From: Gammaproteobacteria bacterium | Lineage (GTDB): Bacteria > Pseudomonadota > Gammaproteobacteria > Steroidobacterales > Woeseiaceae | DNA length: 61,877 nt | Direction of reading: 5' to 3' | Assembly: GCA_029863305.1 (NCBI GenBank) | Contig: JAOTVR010000012.1 | Coordinates: 1 to 61,877, forward strand | Shown: positions 1 through 8,915 of the stretch, in pieces | Position numbering within the stretch: the first letter of the stretch is position 1 | Layout of the letters: the number at the start of each line of letters is the position of its first letter | The notes under the pieces: model-generated | What the model saw: the letters and a program-made list of their open reading frames with translations, nothing else | Databases searched by the model: none | Told to the model about the DNA's origin: nothing | Position numbers and translations under genes: made by a program

Positions 1-1
1 A

Positions 2-154
2 GTCGACGCGGCGTGGCGATGGATCGACGGCATCGTCGCGGGCTGGGAAGAGGCGGGGCAGACAACCGAAGCTTATGTGGCCGGGTCGTGGGGCCCAACG
101 GCGTCATCGGTCTTACTCGATCGTGACGGACGCGCCTGGTATCCGGACCGCTGA
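2..154 (+). CDS. zwf: Glucose-6-phosphate 1-dehydrogenase, C-terminal fragment
   Basis: Only the last 50 codons are in the window, read in the frame starting at base 2 and ending with TGA at 152-154. The tail contains WRWIDGIVAGW, then YVAGSWGP and WYPDR, the typical end of bacterial Zwf, where the SWGP stretch precedes the last residues. The enzyme oxidises glucose 6-phosphate to 6-phosphogluconolactone with NADP(H) formation. It lies 12 bp upstream of pgl, whose product uses the lactone, so the two are almost certainly co-transcribed. Assignment rests on this short tail plus the context of pgl, edd and glk. Confidence 0.85.
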   Translation, partial: VDAAWRWIDGIVAGWEEAGQTTEAYVAGSWGPTASSVLLDRDGRAWYPDR

Positions 155-166
155 ACGGAGTTAATA

Positions 167-850
167 ATGGAACATTTTTATAAGAGCCGTGCCGAGGCGG
201 CCAGCGCCGCAGCGGTTCGCATCAGCCAGGCCCTGCACAAACGCCTGGAGCAGCAGGCGGAGGCATCTCTGGTCGTGAGTGGCGGAACGTCCCCCGAGCG
301 CTGCCTGGAGGAATTGTCCACGGCGAATCTCGACTGGCAGCGAGTGCATGTATTGTTGAGCGACGAACGCTGGGTGGCGGCAGACGACGATAGCAGTAAT
401 CAGAAGTTCATCGAACGGACGCTCCTGCAGGGACCTGCCGCGGCGGCCACACTGCACGGCGTGTACCAGGCGGGTATCGACATCGCAGAGCGTTGCGATG
501 ATCTGGACGAGGCGATTCGCCAGCTACCGTTTCCGTTCGCCTGCTCACTGATCGGCATGGGAGAAGATGGCCATTTCGCATCGCTGTTTCCCGACGCCGA
601 AAACCTCAAAGCGGGCCTGGATGTCGATTACCCGGGTCTGTGTTTGCCGGTTAGCACGGCCGCGAGTCCGCACCCGAGAGTCAGTCTGACGCTTGCGGCA
701 ATATCGCGCAGCGATGAAGTGGTGCTGTTGTTTTTCGGCGCCGCCAAACGTGATATTTACGAGCAGGCGAAGCTGAAATCAAATGGCTATCCGGTGGCCT
801 GGCTCCTGCTGCAGAAGCGCGCGCCTGTGCACGTATTCTGGGCGCCCTAG
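167..850 (+). CDS. pgl: 6-phosphogluconolactonase (SOL/DevB type)
   Basis: This 227-residue cytosolic enzyme hydrolyses 6-phosphogluconolactone to 6-phosphogluconate. Family motifs are all present: SGGTSPE at residues 38-44 (phosphate-binding loop), LLSDERWV at 63-70, and GMGEDGHFASLFP at 130-142. The length is normal for the DevB/SOL family. ATG 167 follows a GGAG box at 157-160. It sits 12 bp after the zwf stop and 12 bp before edd, so it is the middle gene of a zwf-pgl-edd-glk run that feeds the Entner-Doudoroff pathway. Confidence 0.95.
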   Translation: MEHFYKSRAEAASAAAVRISQALHKRLEQQAEASLVVSGGTSPERCLEELSTANLDWQRVHVLLSDERWVAADDDSSNQKFIERTLLQGPAAAATLHGVYQAGIDIAERCDDLDEAIRQLPFPFACSLIGMGEDGHFASLFPDAENLKAGLDVDYPGLCLPVSTAASPHPRVSLTLAAISRSDEVVLLFFGAAKRDIYEQAKLKSNGYPVAWLLLQKRAPVHVFWAP

Positions 851-862
851 AGAGAATCGATA

Positions 863-2674
863 ATGAATAAAGTGGTTGAGCGCGTAACACGGCGCATTCA
901 AAAACGCAGTGAAAAATCGCGTGGCGATTACCTGGCACGTATTCAGGCGGCCGCGAGCGAGGGGCCGACACGCGGTTCCTTGTCGTGCAGCAATCTCGCG
1001 CATGGCATGGCCGCCTGTGGGCAAGCGGATAAAGACGCTCTGGCGGGCAATGTGACGCCGAATGTTGGCATTATCTCGGCCTACAACGACATGCTGAGCG
1101 CACACCAGCCGTTCGCAACTTATCCACAACTCATCAAACAGACGGCCGCCGCCGAGGGCGCGGTCGCGCAATTCGCCGGCGGCGTGCCGGCAATGTGTGA
1201 CGGCGTCACGCAAGGGCAGGATGGTATGGACCTGTCGCTGTTCAGTCGCGATGTCATCGCAATGTCCACGGCGGTCGCATTGTCGCACAACATGTTCGAC
1301 GCGGCCTTGTGCCTCGGTATCTGCGACAAGATCGTTCCGGGGCTGCTCATCGGCTCACTCTCGTTCGGCCACCTGCCGGTTGCTTTTGTGCCGGCGGGGC
1401 CGATGGTGTCGGGCTTGTCGAACAAGGAAAAAGCGCGGGTCCGTGAGGAATATGCGGCTGGCAGGATCGGCAGAGACGATCTGCTCGCGGCCGAGTCGGC
1501 GTCGTACCACTCGCCCGGAACCTGTACGTTCTACGGCACGGCGAACAGCAACCAGATGCTCATGGAGTTCATGGGATTGCAATTACCCGGCGGCTCGTTC
1601 GTCAATCCCGGATCGGAGCTGCGGGATCAACTGACGGCGGAGGCCGTGCGTACGGTTCTTGGCATTACCAGCCTCGGCGAACATTACACTCCGCTTGGTC
1701 ATATCGTCGACGAGAAAGCGATCGTCAATGCACTGGTGGGCTTGCTCGCGAGCGGCGGTTCGACAAACCACACGTTGCACCTGGTTGCGATCGCTGCGGC
1801 TGCCGGTGTGATCATCGATTGGGACGATTTCGGCGACTTGTCCGCTGAGGTTCCGCTGCTGGCTCGGGTCTATCCGAACGGCCTTGCCGACGTGAATCAC
1901 TTTCACGCAGCAGGCGGACTCGGCTACATGATCGCTCAGCTTCTCGACGCGGGTTTATTGCACGAGGAGGTGCGAACGATACTCGGCGAAGGTCTGCGAA
2001 AGTTCTGTGTCGAGCCCGTGCTGGATGATGGCCAGCTCAAATGGCGAGGCTCGCAAGCGAAGTCGCTCGACAATGAGATTTTGCGGCCCGTAGACGATCC
2101 GTTCGACAAAGAAGGCGGTCTGCGTGTGGTTGAAGGCAATGTCGGTCGGGCGATCGTTAAGGTGTCCGCCGTGTCGGAAGAACATCACAGCATCATGGCC
2201 CCGGCACGCGTTTTTGACTCGCAGGCGGCGTTCACCGATGCGTTTAACGCCGGGCAGCTGGATATGGACTTCGTCGCGGTTCTGCCTCATCAGGGTCCGA
2301 GCGCCAACGGCATGCCTGAACTGCACAAATTGACGCCGTACCTTGGCGTGCTTCAGAACCGCAAATTCAAAGTGGCATTGCTGACGGACGGACGAATGTC
2401 GGGCGCATCGGGCAAGGTACTGGCGGCCATTCAGGTGGTCCCCGAGGCCGCCAAGGACGGCATCCTCGGCAAGATCAAAGACGGCGATATGATCACCATC
2501 GATGCGGTAAGCGGAGAATTGACGGTCTCGGCTGATGACGACCCGGCGGCGCGATCGGCACCATCTGTGGATCTTTCTGCGAAGCGTGCGGGCATGGGCC
2601 GCGAACTGTTTGCGGCGTTTCGTGAACGGGTCAGCAGTGCCGAAACGGGCGCGACGGTATTTGCTGTCGAGTGA
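863..2674 (+). CDS. edd: Phosphogluconate dehydratase
   Basis: This 603-residue member of the IlvD/Edd family removes water from 6-phosphogluconate to give 2-keto-3-deoxy-6-phosphogluconate. The iron-sulfur cluster environment is visible: [12 protein letters not shown] with Cys112, CDKIVPG with Cys154, and [12 protein letters not shown] further on. [13 protein letters not shown] near residue 72 is the usual N-terminal signature that separates Edd from IlvD. Length matches the family (about 600). ATG 863 follows GAGAGAA. Its partner aldolase eda is not in the window, although the other Entner-Doudoroff entry genes surround it. Confidence 0.95.
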   Translation: MNKVVERVTRRIQKRSEKSRGDYLARIQAAASEGPTRGSLSCSNLAHGMAACGQADKDALAGNVTPNVGIISAYNDMLSAHQPFATYPQLIKQTAAAEGAVAQFAGGVPAMCDGVTQGQDGMDLSLFSRDVIAMSTAVALSHNMFDAALCLGICDKIVPGLLIGSLSFGHLPVAFVPAGPMVSGLSNKEKARVREEYAAGRIGRDDLLAAESASYHSPGTCTFYGTANSNQMLMEFMGLQLPGGSFVNPGSELRDQLTAEAVRTVLGITSLGEHYTPLGHIVDEKAIVNALVGLLASGGSTNHTLHLVAIAAAAGVIIDWDDFGDLSAEVPLLARVYPNGLADVNHFHAAGGLGYMIAQLLDAGLLHEEVRTILGEGLRKFCVEPVLDDGQLKWRGSQAKSLDNEILRPVDDPFDKEGGLRVVEGNVGRAIVKVSAVSEEHHSIMAPARVFDSQAAFTDAFNAGQLDMDFVAVLPHQGPSANGMPELHKLTPYLGVLQNRKFKVALLTDGRMSGASGKVLAAIQVVPEAAKDGILGKIKDGDMITIDAVSGELTVSADDDPAARSAPSVDLSAKRAGMGRELFAAFRERVSSAETGATVFAVE

Positions 2675-2736
2675 CCGGATGCGGCCCGGCCCGGCATATG
2701 AGAGCATGATAACTCCCGTTCTTGGCAGGATGATCG

Positions 2737-3735
2737 ATGGCTGATTCGAGTTTGCTGATCGGTGATATCGGCGGCACCAACGCAAGGTTTGCGCTGGCGG
2801 ACGACACGGCACCGGGCTTTTTCGATGAGAAGACGCTGCGATGCGCGGACTTCAATTCAGCCGAATTGGCGATCAGACACTACCTGGAGAGTGTCGGCCG
2901 CACCTCACCGGACGTCATCTGTCTCGCTGCGGCCGGTCCGGTTGTCGAAAATCGGATTCGAATGACGAATAACCACTGGACCCTGACGACTGCGGAGATC
3001 GCCGCAGAGTTTTCGACGAATTCGGTGCGCCTGCTGAATGATTTTCATGCGATCGCGTACTGCATTCCCTTCCTGACCGATGACGATTGCGCACCGATCG
3101 ATCTGCCGGAACCGAGGTCGCTGCCCGCAACTGATTATACGATTGCCATTCTCGGGCCGGGTACCGGGCTGGGCGCTGTCGGTCTGCGCAAGCATGGCGA
3201 GCATTTGATACCGATCGCGGGCGAGGCGAGTCACGGCGGGTTTGCGCCCGAGACCCGGGTGCAACTCGATATCCTTATGGCCCTGCGCGAACGGTTCGAC
3301 CGTGTATCGTCGGAACGTGTTGTGTCGGGCCCAGGTCTGGAGAATATCTATTGGGCGCTTGGCCAGATTCACGGCGAAAAGCTGCCGAAACTGACTGCCG
3401 CTGAGATTTTCGCCAAGGCTGGTGACAATAGTGATCCGCATGCGGCGGAGGCTGTAGCGCTGTTCTTCGAAATTCTGGGACAAGTCGCTGGTGATCTCGC
3501 ACTGACACTCGGTGCCGAAGATGGTGTGTATATCGCTGGTGGAATCGTGAAGCGCTACCCTGATCTGCTGGCCAACAGCCGCTTCAGATCCGGTTTCGAA
3601 AGCAAAGGGACCCACCGCTCCTTAATGGAACGAATACCGACTCAGCTGATACTGCATGAGCAACCCGGGTTGCTCGGCGCCGCTTATTGCGCGCTGGAAT
3701 TATTGCGGGCTACCGAAGTGATGCCAACGTCGTGA
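2737..3735 (+). CDS. glk: Glucokinase (Glk family)
   Basis: This 332-residue cytosolic enzyme phosphorylates glucose with ATP. It is the E. coli Glk type rather than a ROK kinase: it starts with the phosphate-binding GDIGGTNARFAL (residues 9-20), has the catalytic LLNDFHA (Asp102), GPGTGLGAVGL at 140-150, and GEASHGGFAP at 162-171 for glucose binding. ATG 2737 follows a GGCAGGATGATCG stretch 62 bp after edd. Its last 52 bp overlap the 3' end of the convergent DUF2189 gene. With zwf, pgl and edd it completes the path from glucose to KDPG. Confidence 0.95.
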   Translation: MADSSLLIGDIGGTNARFALADDTAPGFFDEKTLRCADFNSAELAIRHYLESVGRTSPDVICLAAAGPVVENRIRMTNNHWTLTTAEIAAEFSTNSVRLLNDFHAIAYCIPFLTDDDCAPIDLPEPRSLPATDYTIAILGPGTGLGAVGLRKHGEHLIPIAGEASHGGFAPETRVQLDILMALRERFDRVSSERVVSGPGLENIYWALGQIHGEKLPKLTAAEIFAKAGDNSDPHAAEAVALFFEILGQVAGDLALTLGAEDGVYIAGGIVKRYPDLLANSRFRSGFESKGTHRSLMERIPTQLILHEQPGLLGAAYCALELLRATEVMPTS

Positions 3736-4511
3736 CGCGGAAACTCATCCGCGTCGATCGTTTCGAGGTAACCGTGCCAGGCGGCGTAGCCGATGACAGG
3801 AATGATCACGATCAGCCCGACGAAGGCCGTGACCAGCCCAAGCAACAGGCTCGCGACAATCATCGTTAGCCACAGCGCCATTGCGCCTTTGTTGCGCAGT
3901 ACCGCGTTGATCGAGGTAACGATCGCCGTGATGCTATCGACATCGCGGTGCATGATCATGGGCAGCGAGAAAGCGCTGGCACAGAATGTAGCGGCAGCGA
4001 AGACGGAGCCGACCAGGCTGCCGAATGCGAGATAGGGCAGCAGGTCACGAACTGTCTGCTCGCCGTCGGTGGGGAAAAATACCGTAACCATGACGGCGGC
4101 ACGCGCCCAGACGAGAAAGATGACCAGCAATATGATCGCGAAGATCATCTCGTTGCCCAGGTGGCGTCTGAACGCGGCTCGCAGGCTGCGTGCCAGGAGC
4201 GGTGGCTGGCCGCGCTCGATTTGTGCGCTGATCGCATACAGGCCTATGCAGGTGAGCGGCGCGAGAAACACGAAGCCGCCAAGCATCGCGAACATGATCC
4301 ACTGACTGCCCTTGAGCCAGGCGAGAAGACTGACAACCGCAATCATCAGAGCAACCGCGAGTCCATAGACCAGGCTTTGCTGCGGAGCCTGCAGCAGATC
4401 CGATATGCCGAGCCGAACCCAGCGAAACGGTGCCCAGGGCGACAATTTGCGGCACGGCGCCACGAACGGCATTTTGTCACGATCGATATCGTTTTGAGTG
4501 TCATCGGTCAT
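3684..4511 (-). CDS. DUF2189 family integral membrane protein
   Basis: This is a 275-residue inner-membrane protein with a hydrophilic N-terminus of about 45 residues and about six hydrophobic segments (roughly residues 48-65, 70-95, 120-142, 160-185, 208-228 and 230-245). The arrangement, including LxxAPQQSLVYGL before the first helix and SINAVLRNKGAM before the last pair, matches the DUF2189 family, whose function is not known. It is convergent with glk and their 3' ends overlap by 52 bp. Nothing in the neighbourhood gives a role. Confidence 0.8.
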   Translation of the reverse strand: MTDDTQNDIDRDKMPFVAPCRKLSPWAPFRWVRLGISDLLQAPQQSLVYGLAVALMIAVVSLLAWLKGSQWIMFAMLGGFVFLAPLTCIGLYAISAQIERGQPPLLARSLRAAFRRHLGNEMIFAIILLVIFLVWARAAVMVTVFFPTDGEQTVRDLLPYLAFGSLVGSVFAAATFCASAFSLPMIMHRDVDSITAIVTSINAVLRNKGAMALWLTMIVASLLLGLVTAFVGLIVIIPVIGYAAWHGYLETIDADEFPRHDVGITSVARNNSSAQ

Positions 4512-4625
4512 CGGCAGATCCCCCTCACTGTGTAATCATCGACGATCCCGAAAGCTCAGGCAACTGCGGTCGGGTCGAAACCCCGGCTCTGACCTCCGCT
4601 GGTCAATCGCGTTAATATTACGCTC

Positions 4626-7600
4626 ATGAAACTCGTCGGTACGCCCGATTCACCGTTTGTCCGTTACGTGGCGGAAGCTGGTGCCGCAGATTCCGGCCGG
4701 TCTGACCGAGTGATCATCCGGCGGTTGCTCGCCGTCGCGCTGGCCGTCTTATTGCCGTCGCCACTGTTTGCGACAACGGTTGTCGTTACGACCGACGCGG
4801 GTCAGACACTGGCGACGGCGATGGTGACGCGCACTGTCGCTGGTGCCGATGACGTCGATACCTCAGACAACGGCTATCCACAGCCCGGTCTGGTCAATAA
4901 AGTAGCGCCGCAACATACGCGATTCACCGACGCCGCGGGTAGCGTGACTTTTGCTCCGCTGGCTATCGAAGGAAAGCGAAGCTTCCGGATTCGCAAACAA
5001 GGCTATGCCGACGCAACCGTCACTGCCGATACCGACGGTACGACGCTCGTAGTCACATTGCAGGCGCTTGAAGATCCCAAGGCGCTCGCTGAGAGCAAAC
5101 CCGCGAACCTGTGGCTGTCGAAACTCGAATTCAACTGGGCAGAAGAGCCGGGCAAGGCGCGCGAACACTTCCTGCTGCACTGTGGTTTTTGCCACCAGCA
5201 GGCATCCGTATTCATGCGCGCGCCACGCACCGAGGAGCAATGGGTCGACGTTCTTGAGCGCATGGAAGCCTACGGTGCGATGGCTGCGGCAGACTTTATC
5301 GAGGACGCCGCGGCCGGACTCGTCGAGTCCTACGCCGATCTGAATCGCCGCCACGCCGACCTGCCGGCATTCGAGGAGTGGGATGAAGACCTGGCAGCGG
5401 CAACGATCACCGAATGGCCGATCGGTGATGGATTTTCTCAGATGCACGACTTCATCGTGCATCCAAACGGCAAGGTTTACGTCGGCGACAACCTGATGGA
5501 TCGCATCTATGCCTTCGACCCGGTCAACCATAGCTACGAGGTGTTCAAGGTACCACACGACGCCGACGCGCAACGCGGCGGGATTCTCGGCAATCGAATG
5601 GGTACGTACCCGAAAACAGACAATTACATGGGTGTGCATTCGTTCGCGATCTCGCCAAGAGACGGGCACATCTTTCTGACGCCGTCAATGCAACGTGAAC
5701 TCGTTGAGTTCGACCCGGACAATGGCAGGTTCCTGCGCCACAAGATGGACGACGGTTTCTATCCACACACGATTCGTGTCGACCACAAGGACCGCGTCTG
5801 GTTTACCCTGGCCTTGAGTTCGCAGGTCGCCATGTTCGACCGGGAGACGAAAGCATTTACCTACTACGATCTGCCGACGCGTGGCGTCAAGGAATGGGCA
5901 GCACTCAAGATAATCAGGTTTCGGCTCGGCCATGGTTACGTCGGCAGTCGTCCGGACTTCGACTGGATAACGACCGGCTTCCCGATGCCCTACGGCATCG
6001 ATGTCTCTCCTGTCGACGGCTCAGTATGGGTGGCCCGCCTCTATGCCAATGACATCGCGAAGATCGATCCCGGGAGCGGTGATGTCACGATGATCGAAAC
6101 GCCTTTCGATGGGCCGCGGCGATTGCGAATCGATGCAGATGGTCATGTATGGGTTGTTGCCTTCCCCGAGGGCAAAATCGCCAGGTACGATCCTGTGGTT
6201 GAAGAATTTTCGATGCTCGAATTGCCGGTTGTCAGCGAAACACCGTATGCGCTGAACATCGACCGCAAGCGTGGAGTGGTCTGGGTGAACGGCAATCAAT
6301 CCGACACGATCATGTCGTTGCATATTGAGAGCAATACCTGGCGCGTGTTCCCGATGTCTCGCAAACGCACGTTTACACGCGACGCCGAGATTGCGGAGGA
6401 TGGCAGTGTCTACACGAGCAACTCGCATTTTCCGGGCTGGATGATCGAAGGCGGGCAACCGACTCTGATTCGAATCGACCCTGGCCGGCCTGCCGATCCG
6501 GTTGCAGTGCAGGGCCGCGAATTGTATGAGCAGCACTGCGATGCCTGTCACTCTCTGCCGGATGTGAAAGCACCCGGCGTCGCGACGCTCAGACAAATGC
6601 CATTCACGCGTCTCGCGCGGTCGCTCGAGTTTGGCATCATGATGCAGCAAGCCGCGCATCTGAGCGCCGATGAGCGATTTGCGATTTCAAAGTATCTGAG
6701 CAGCGACAGCAGCACGATTCGCGATCAATGGATTGCAGCGCGCACATGCCGGCTCCGCAAGCCCGTCGAGTTGGGTGCAACAGGAAGCCGTGGCTGGGGT
6801 CTTGATTCGGGTAATCGCCGCGCGATCGAGAGTGGCGTTAGCATCTCACCCGACGATGTCGACGATCTCGAACTCAAATGGTCGCTGGCGATTCCGGGTG
6901 CGACGGAAATGCGCTCCCAACCCGTGGCGGCTGCCGGCGTCCTTTTCCTGGGCACATCGAATGGCAACGTTTTCGCGATCGATCAGGACAGTGGCTGCAT
7001 CCGCTGGCGTTTTGTGGCGGACAGTTCGATTCGCTCATCACTGAATCTCGATACGACCAGCGATGGCAAGCCGATCTTGTTTTTTGCAGATGATCTCGGC
7101 ACGGTCTATGCGATCACCGCGGACCGCGGGCTGTTGCGCTGGAAGACATCGCTGCGCTGGTTTCCGATGTCGATCATCAGTGGTTCGCTGGCGTTTCACG
7201 AAGACCGGCTGTTCGTTCCGATTTCGACGTTCGAGACCGCGCTTGCAGGGCTGGACAGCTATCCATGCTGTCGTTCCCACGGTGGGGTTGCGGCACTCGA
7301 TGCCAGCAATGGTGCCGTGATCTGGGAGTACCACACGACGGCGGCAGCGAAGGAGCACGGTGAAACCAGCGCGGGCACGGCCGTCTGGGGTCCGTCGGGT
7401 GCTGCGGTCTGGACGACACCCGCTGTCGATGCGAAACGCGGACTCTTATATATAGGTACGGCGCAAAACATGTCGCCACCCGCTACACACAACAGCGACT
7501 CGGTCGTGGCCCTGGACATCGAATCGGGTGCGGAGCAGTGGGTCTTCCAGGCACTGGCAGGCGACATCTGGAACGTGGCATGCCACCTTGGCGGCGCCAA

Positions 7601-8309
7601 TTGTCCCGAGAATGCCGGACCCGATTTCGACTTTGGCGGTGCGATCACTTTGACACAGGACTCGAAGGGCAGGGACGTTATTGTTGCCGGCCAGAAATCG
7701 GGGATTGTTCACGCGTTGGATCCGGATAAGGCCGGGTCTGTCTTGTGGCAACGCCGCTTGAGTATGGGCACCTCCAATGGCGGCGTACACTGGGGTGTTG
7801 CGACACATGACGACAGGGTCTGGGCAAGCATTGCCGACCCACCACGACAACGCGAGGGTTATGTGCCGCGTCCAGGGGTGCACGCTCTAAGCCTGTTCGA
7901 TGGCGAGCCCGTCTGGTCGCATCTTGTTGAGCGCGATTGTGATTTTGATCCTTCTGCTGCGCCGCGCGTCGGTCTGGCTGCAATGCGTGACGCCGCACCC
8001 CGAAACCCATGGCCCGACTGTTCCTTTTACTATGGCCATTCGGCTGCGCCCGTCTATGCCAACGGAGTGGTTTACGCCGGAGCCCTGGATGGCAAGCTGA
8101 GAATATTCGACGCCATGTCGGGGACAGTGCTGCGCATCATCAATACGAATCGCGGATACGAGGCAGACAATGGTGTGCAGGGCCATGGTGGGGCCATCGA
8201 TCTGAGCGGGGTCGTTGTTGATGGCAAGCGACTCTTTGTGCTTTCCGGTTACGGCATGTTCGGGCAAATGCCCGGCAACGTATTGCTCGCTTACGAAGTC
8301 ACGCCCTGA
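4626..8309 (+). CDS. Secreted fusion: Vgb-like propeller, two haem c sites and PQQ dehydrogenase-like propeller
   Basis: This 1227-residue exported protein appears to join several modules. After a signal segment comes a carboxypeptidase-regulatory-like beta domain (about 45-145). A first haem c motif CGFCH (Cys186, Cys189, His190) follows, then a seven-bladed virginiamycin-B-lyase-like propeller (about 265-610). A second haem c motif CDACH (Cys638, Cys641, His642) leads into a quinoprotein propeller (about 740-1220). Adjacent cysteines Cys881-Cys882 in YPCCRSHGG recall the vicinal disulfide that lies on PQQ in quinoprotein alcohol dehydrogenases; polyvinyl-alcohol dehydrogenases share this layout. 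A periplasmic PQQ-linked alcohol oxidation passing electrons to its own haems is an inference. An in-frame GTG at 4710 would place the hydrophobic signal peptide (LLAVALAVLLPSPLFA) at the N-terminus and is probably the better start; neither start has a strong ribosome-binding site. Confidence 0.75.
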   Translation: MKLVGTPDSPFVRYVAEAGAADSGRSDRVIIRRLLAVALAVLLPSPLFATTVVVTTDAGQTLATAMVTRTVAGADDVDTSDNGYPQPGLVNKVAPQHTRFTDAAGSVTFAPLAIEGKRSFRIRKQGYADATVTADTDGTTLVVTLQALEDPKALAESKPANLWLSKLEFNWAEEPGKAREHFLLHCGFCHQQASVFMRAPRTEEQWVDVLERMEAYGAMAAADFIEDAAAGLVESYADLNRRHADLPAFEEWDEDLAAATITEWPIGDGFSQMHDFIVHPNGKVYVGDNLMDRIYAFDPVNHSYEVFKVPHDADAQRGGILGNRMGTYPKTDNYMGVHSFAISPRDGHIFLTPSMQRELVEFDPDNGRFLRHKMDDGFYPHTIRVDHKDRVWFTLALSSQVAMFDRETKAFTYYDLPTRGVKEWAALKIIRFRLGHGYVGSRPDFDWITTGFPMPYGIDVSPVDGSVWVARLYANDIAKIDPGSGDVTMIETPFDGPRRLRIDADGHVWVVAFPEGKIARYDPVVEEFSMLELPVVSETPYALNIDRKRGVVWVNGNQSDTIMSLHIESNTWRVFPMSRKRTFTRDAEIAEDGSVYTSNSHFPGWMIEGGQPTLIRIDPGRPADPVAVQGRELYEQHCDACHSLPDVKAPGVATLRQMPFTRLARSLEFGIMMQQAAHLSADERFAISKYLSSDSSTIRDQWIAARTCRLRKPVELGATGSRGWGLDSGNRRAIESGVSISPDDVDDLELKWSLAIPGATEMRSQPVAAAGVLFLGTSNGNVFAIDQDSGCIRWRFVADSSIRSSLNLDTTSDGKPILFFADDLGTVYAITADRGLLRWKTSLRWFPMSIISGSLAFHEDRLFVPISTFETALAGLDSYPCCRSHGGVAALDASNGAVIWEYHTTAAAKEHGETSAGTAVWGPSGAAVWTTPAVDAKRGLLYIGTAQNMSPPATHNSDSVVALDIESGAEQWVFQALAGDIWNVACHLGGANCPENAGPDFDFGGAITLTQDSKGRDVIVAGQKSGIVHALDPDKAGSVLWQRRLSMGTSNGGVHWGVATHDDRVWASIADPPRQREGYVPRPGVHALSLFDGEPVWSHLVERDCDFDPSAAPRVGLAAMRDAAPRNPWPDCSFYYGHSAAPVYANGVVYAGALDGKLRIFDAMSGTVLRIINTNRGYEADNGVQGHGGAIDLSGVVVDGKRLFVLSGYGMFGQMPGNVLLAYEVTP

Positions 8310-8310
8310 T

Positions 8311-8338
8311 TTGACAATAACCCTTTTTCTCTTATGCC
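8311..8338 (+). promoter_or_regulatory. Possible promoter for the repeat-protein gene
   Basis: A perfect -35 hexamer TTGACA (8311-8316) is followed after 16 bp by TATGCC (8333-8338), a poor -10. It lies just after the stop of the preceding gene and about 80 bp before the 8417 start. The -35 match is clear; the -10 is weak, so this is a tentative call. Confidence 0.3.
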
Positions 8339-8416
8339 GGGCTGTCAACGGCCTCCGGTAACGCGCGTTGTACCTGGTGAAGACATGACTTGGTACGGAT
8401 ACAACGGAGAATTGAC

Positions 8417-8803
8417 ATGGATATCAGGAAAACAGTAACGATCGCAGTCGTATTGCTCGTCATCAGCGGCGCCGTTTGGGCGGATACCGGCGACCAGGTC
8501 GAGCAGGCCCTCGACAATCGCGGTGACCGAATCGAAAATCGTCTCGACCGAAAAGGCGACCGCATTGATCACCGCCTGGACAGGAAGGGTGATCGCATCG
8601 ATCAGCGCCTCGACCGCAAATCGGATCGTGCAGACGCGGCCGGTCGCGACCGTCTGTCTGACCGCCTCGATAGAAAAGGCGACCGGATTGACCGGCGGCT
8701 TGACAAGAAAGGCGACCGCATCGATCACCGTATGGACAAGCGTGGTCAAAAGATTGATCGGCGTCACGATCGCCGCGGCAAGCGCATCAACAATCGCTCC
8801 TGA
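8417..8803 (+). CDS. Secreted protein made of 11-residue DRKGDRID repeats
   Basis: This 128-residue protein has a clear signal peptide (about 1-22, ending GAVWA) followed by about eight 11-residue units of the form RKGDRIDxRLD; the fourth unit is degenerate and extended. The repeats are highly charged and regular, with Ile and Leu in fixed places, as in hendecad coiled coils. ATG 8417 is preferred because GGAGA lies at 8406-8410 and the signal peptide begins there; an upstream in-frame GTG at 8390 lacks both. I do not recognise a function. A strong terminator follows at 8821, so it seems to be a single-gene unit. Confidence 0.75.
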   Translation: MDIRKTVTIAVVLLVISGAVWADTGDQVEQALDNRGDRIENRLDRKGDRIDHRLDRKGDRIDQRLDRKSDRADAAGRDRLSDRLDRKGDRIDRRLDKKGDRIDHRMDKRGQKIDRRHDRRGKRINNRS

Positions 8804-8820
8804 GGTTGTTTGAGCCAGGC

Positions 8821-8856
8821 AAAGACCGGCAGCGCAGTGCGCTGCCGGTCTTTTTT
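8821..8856 (+). terminator. Strong rho-independent terminator
   Basis: A perfect 15 bp stem (8821-8835 with 8839-8853) with loop AGT is followed by a run of six T (8851-8856). It ends transcription of the repeat-protein gene, 18 bp after its stop, and insulates the carrier gene downstream. Confidence 0.9.
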
Positions 8857-8915
8857 GTACGTAACGGCCAGTTCCGGTAGTCTCCCGGCATCGCACTCAC
8901 CAGGTAATCCTCCCG

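Noticed and set aside
1955..2812. A 285-codon minus-strand frame over the end of edd
   Set aside because: It is antisense to a well-conserved dehydratase and has no domain of its own.
3948..4535. A 195-codon plus-strand frame opposite the DUF2189 gene
   Set aside because: It is a hydrophilic antisense shadow of transmembrane helices, and the minus strand matches a known family.
4512..4625. GC-rich structured gap considered as a riboswitch
   Set aside because: Short complementary stretches exist, but I could not match a known riboswitch core, and the gap is only 114 bp between divergent genes.
8510..8780. Regular short direct repeats that could suggest a CRISPR array
   Set aside because: The 33 bp period equals 11 codons in an open frame, there are no unique spacers and no cas genes are nearby.
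8345..8896. A 183-codon hydrophobic minus-strand frame with repeated VDA segments
   Set aside because: It is the antisense reading of the hendecad repeats and crosses the terminator at 8821. The plus strand has a signal peptide and ribosome-binding site.
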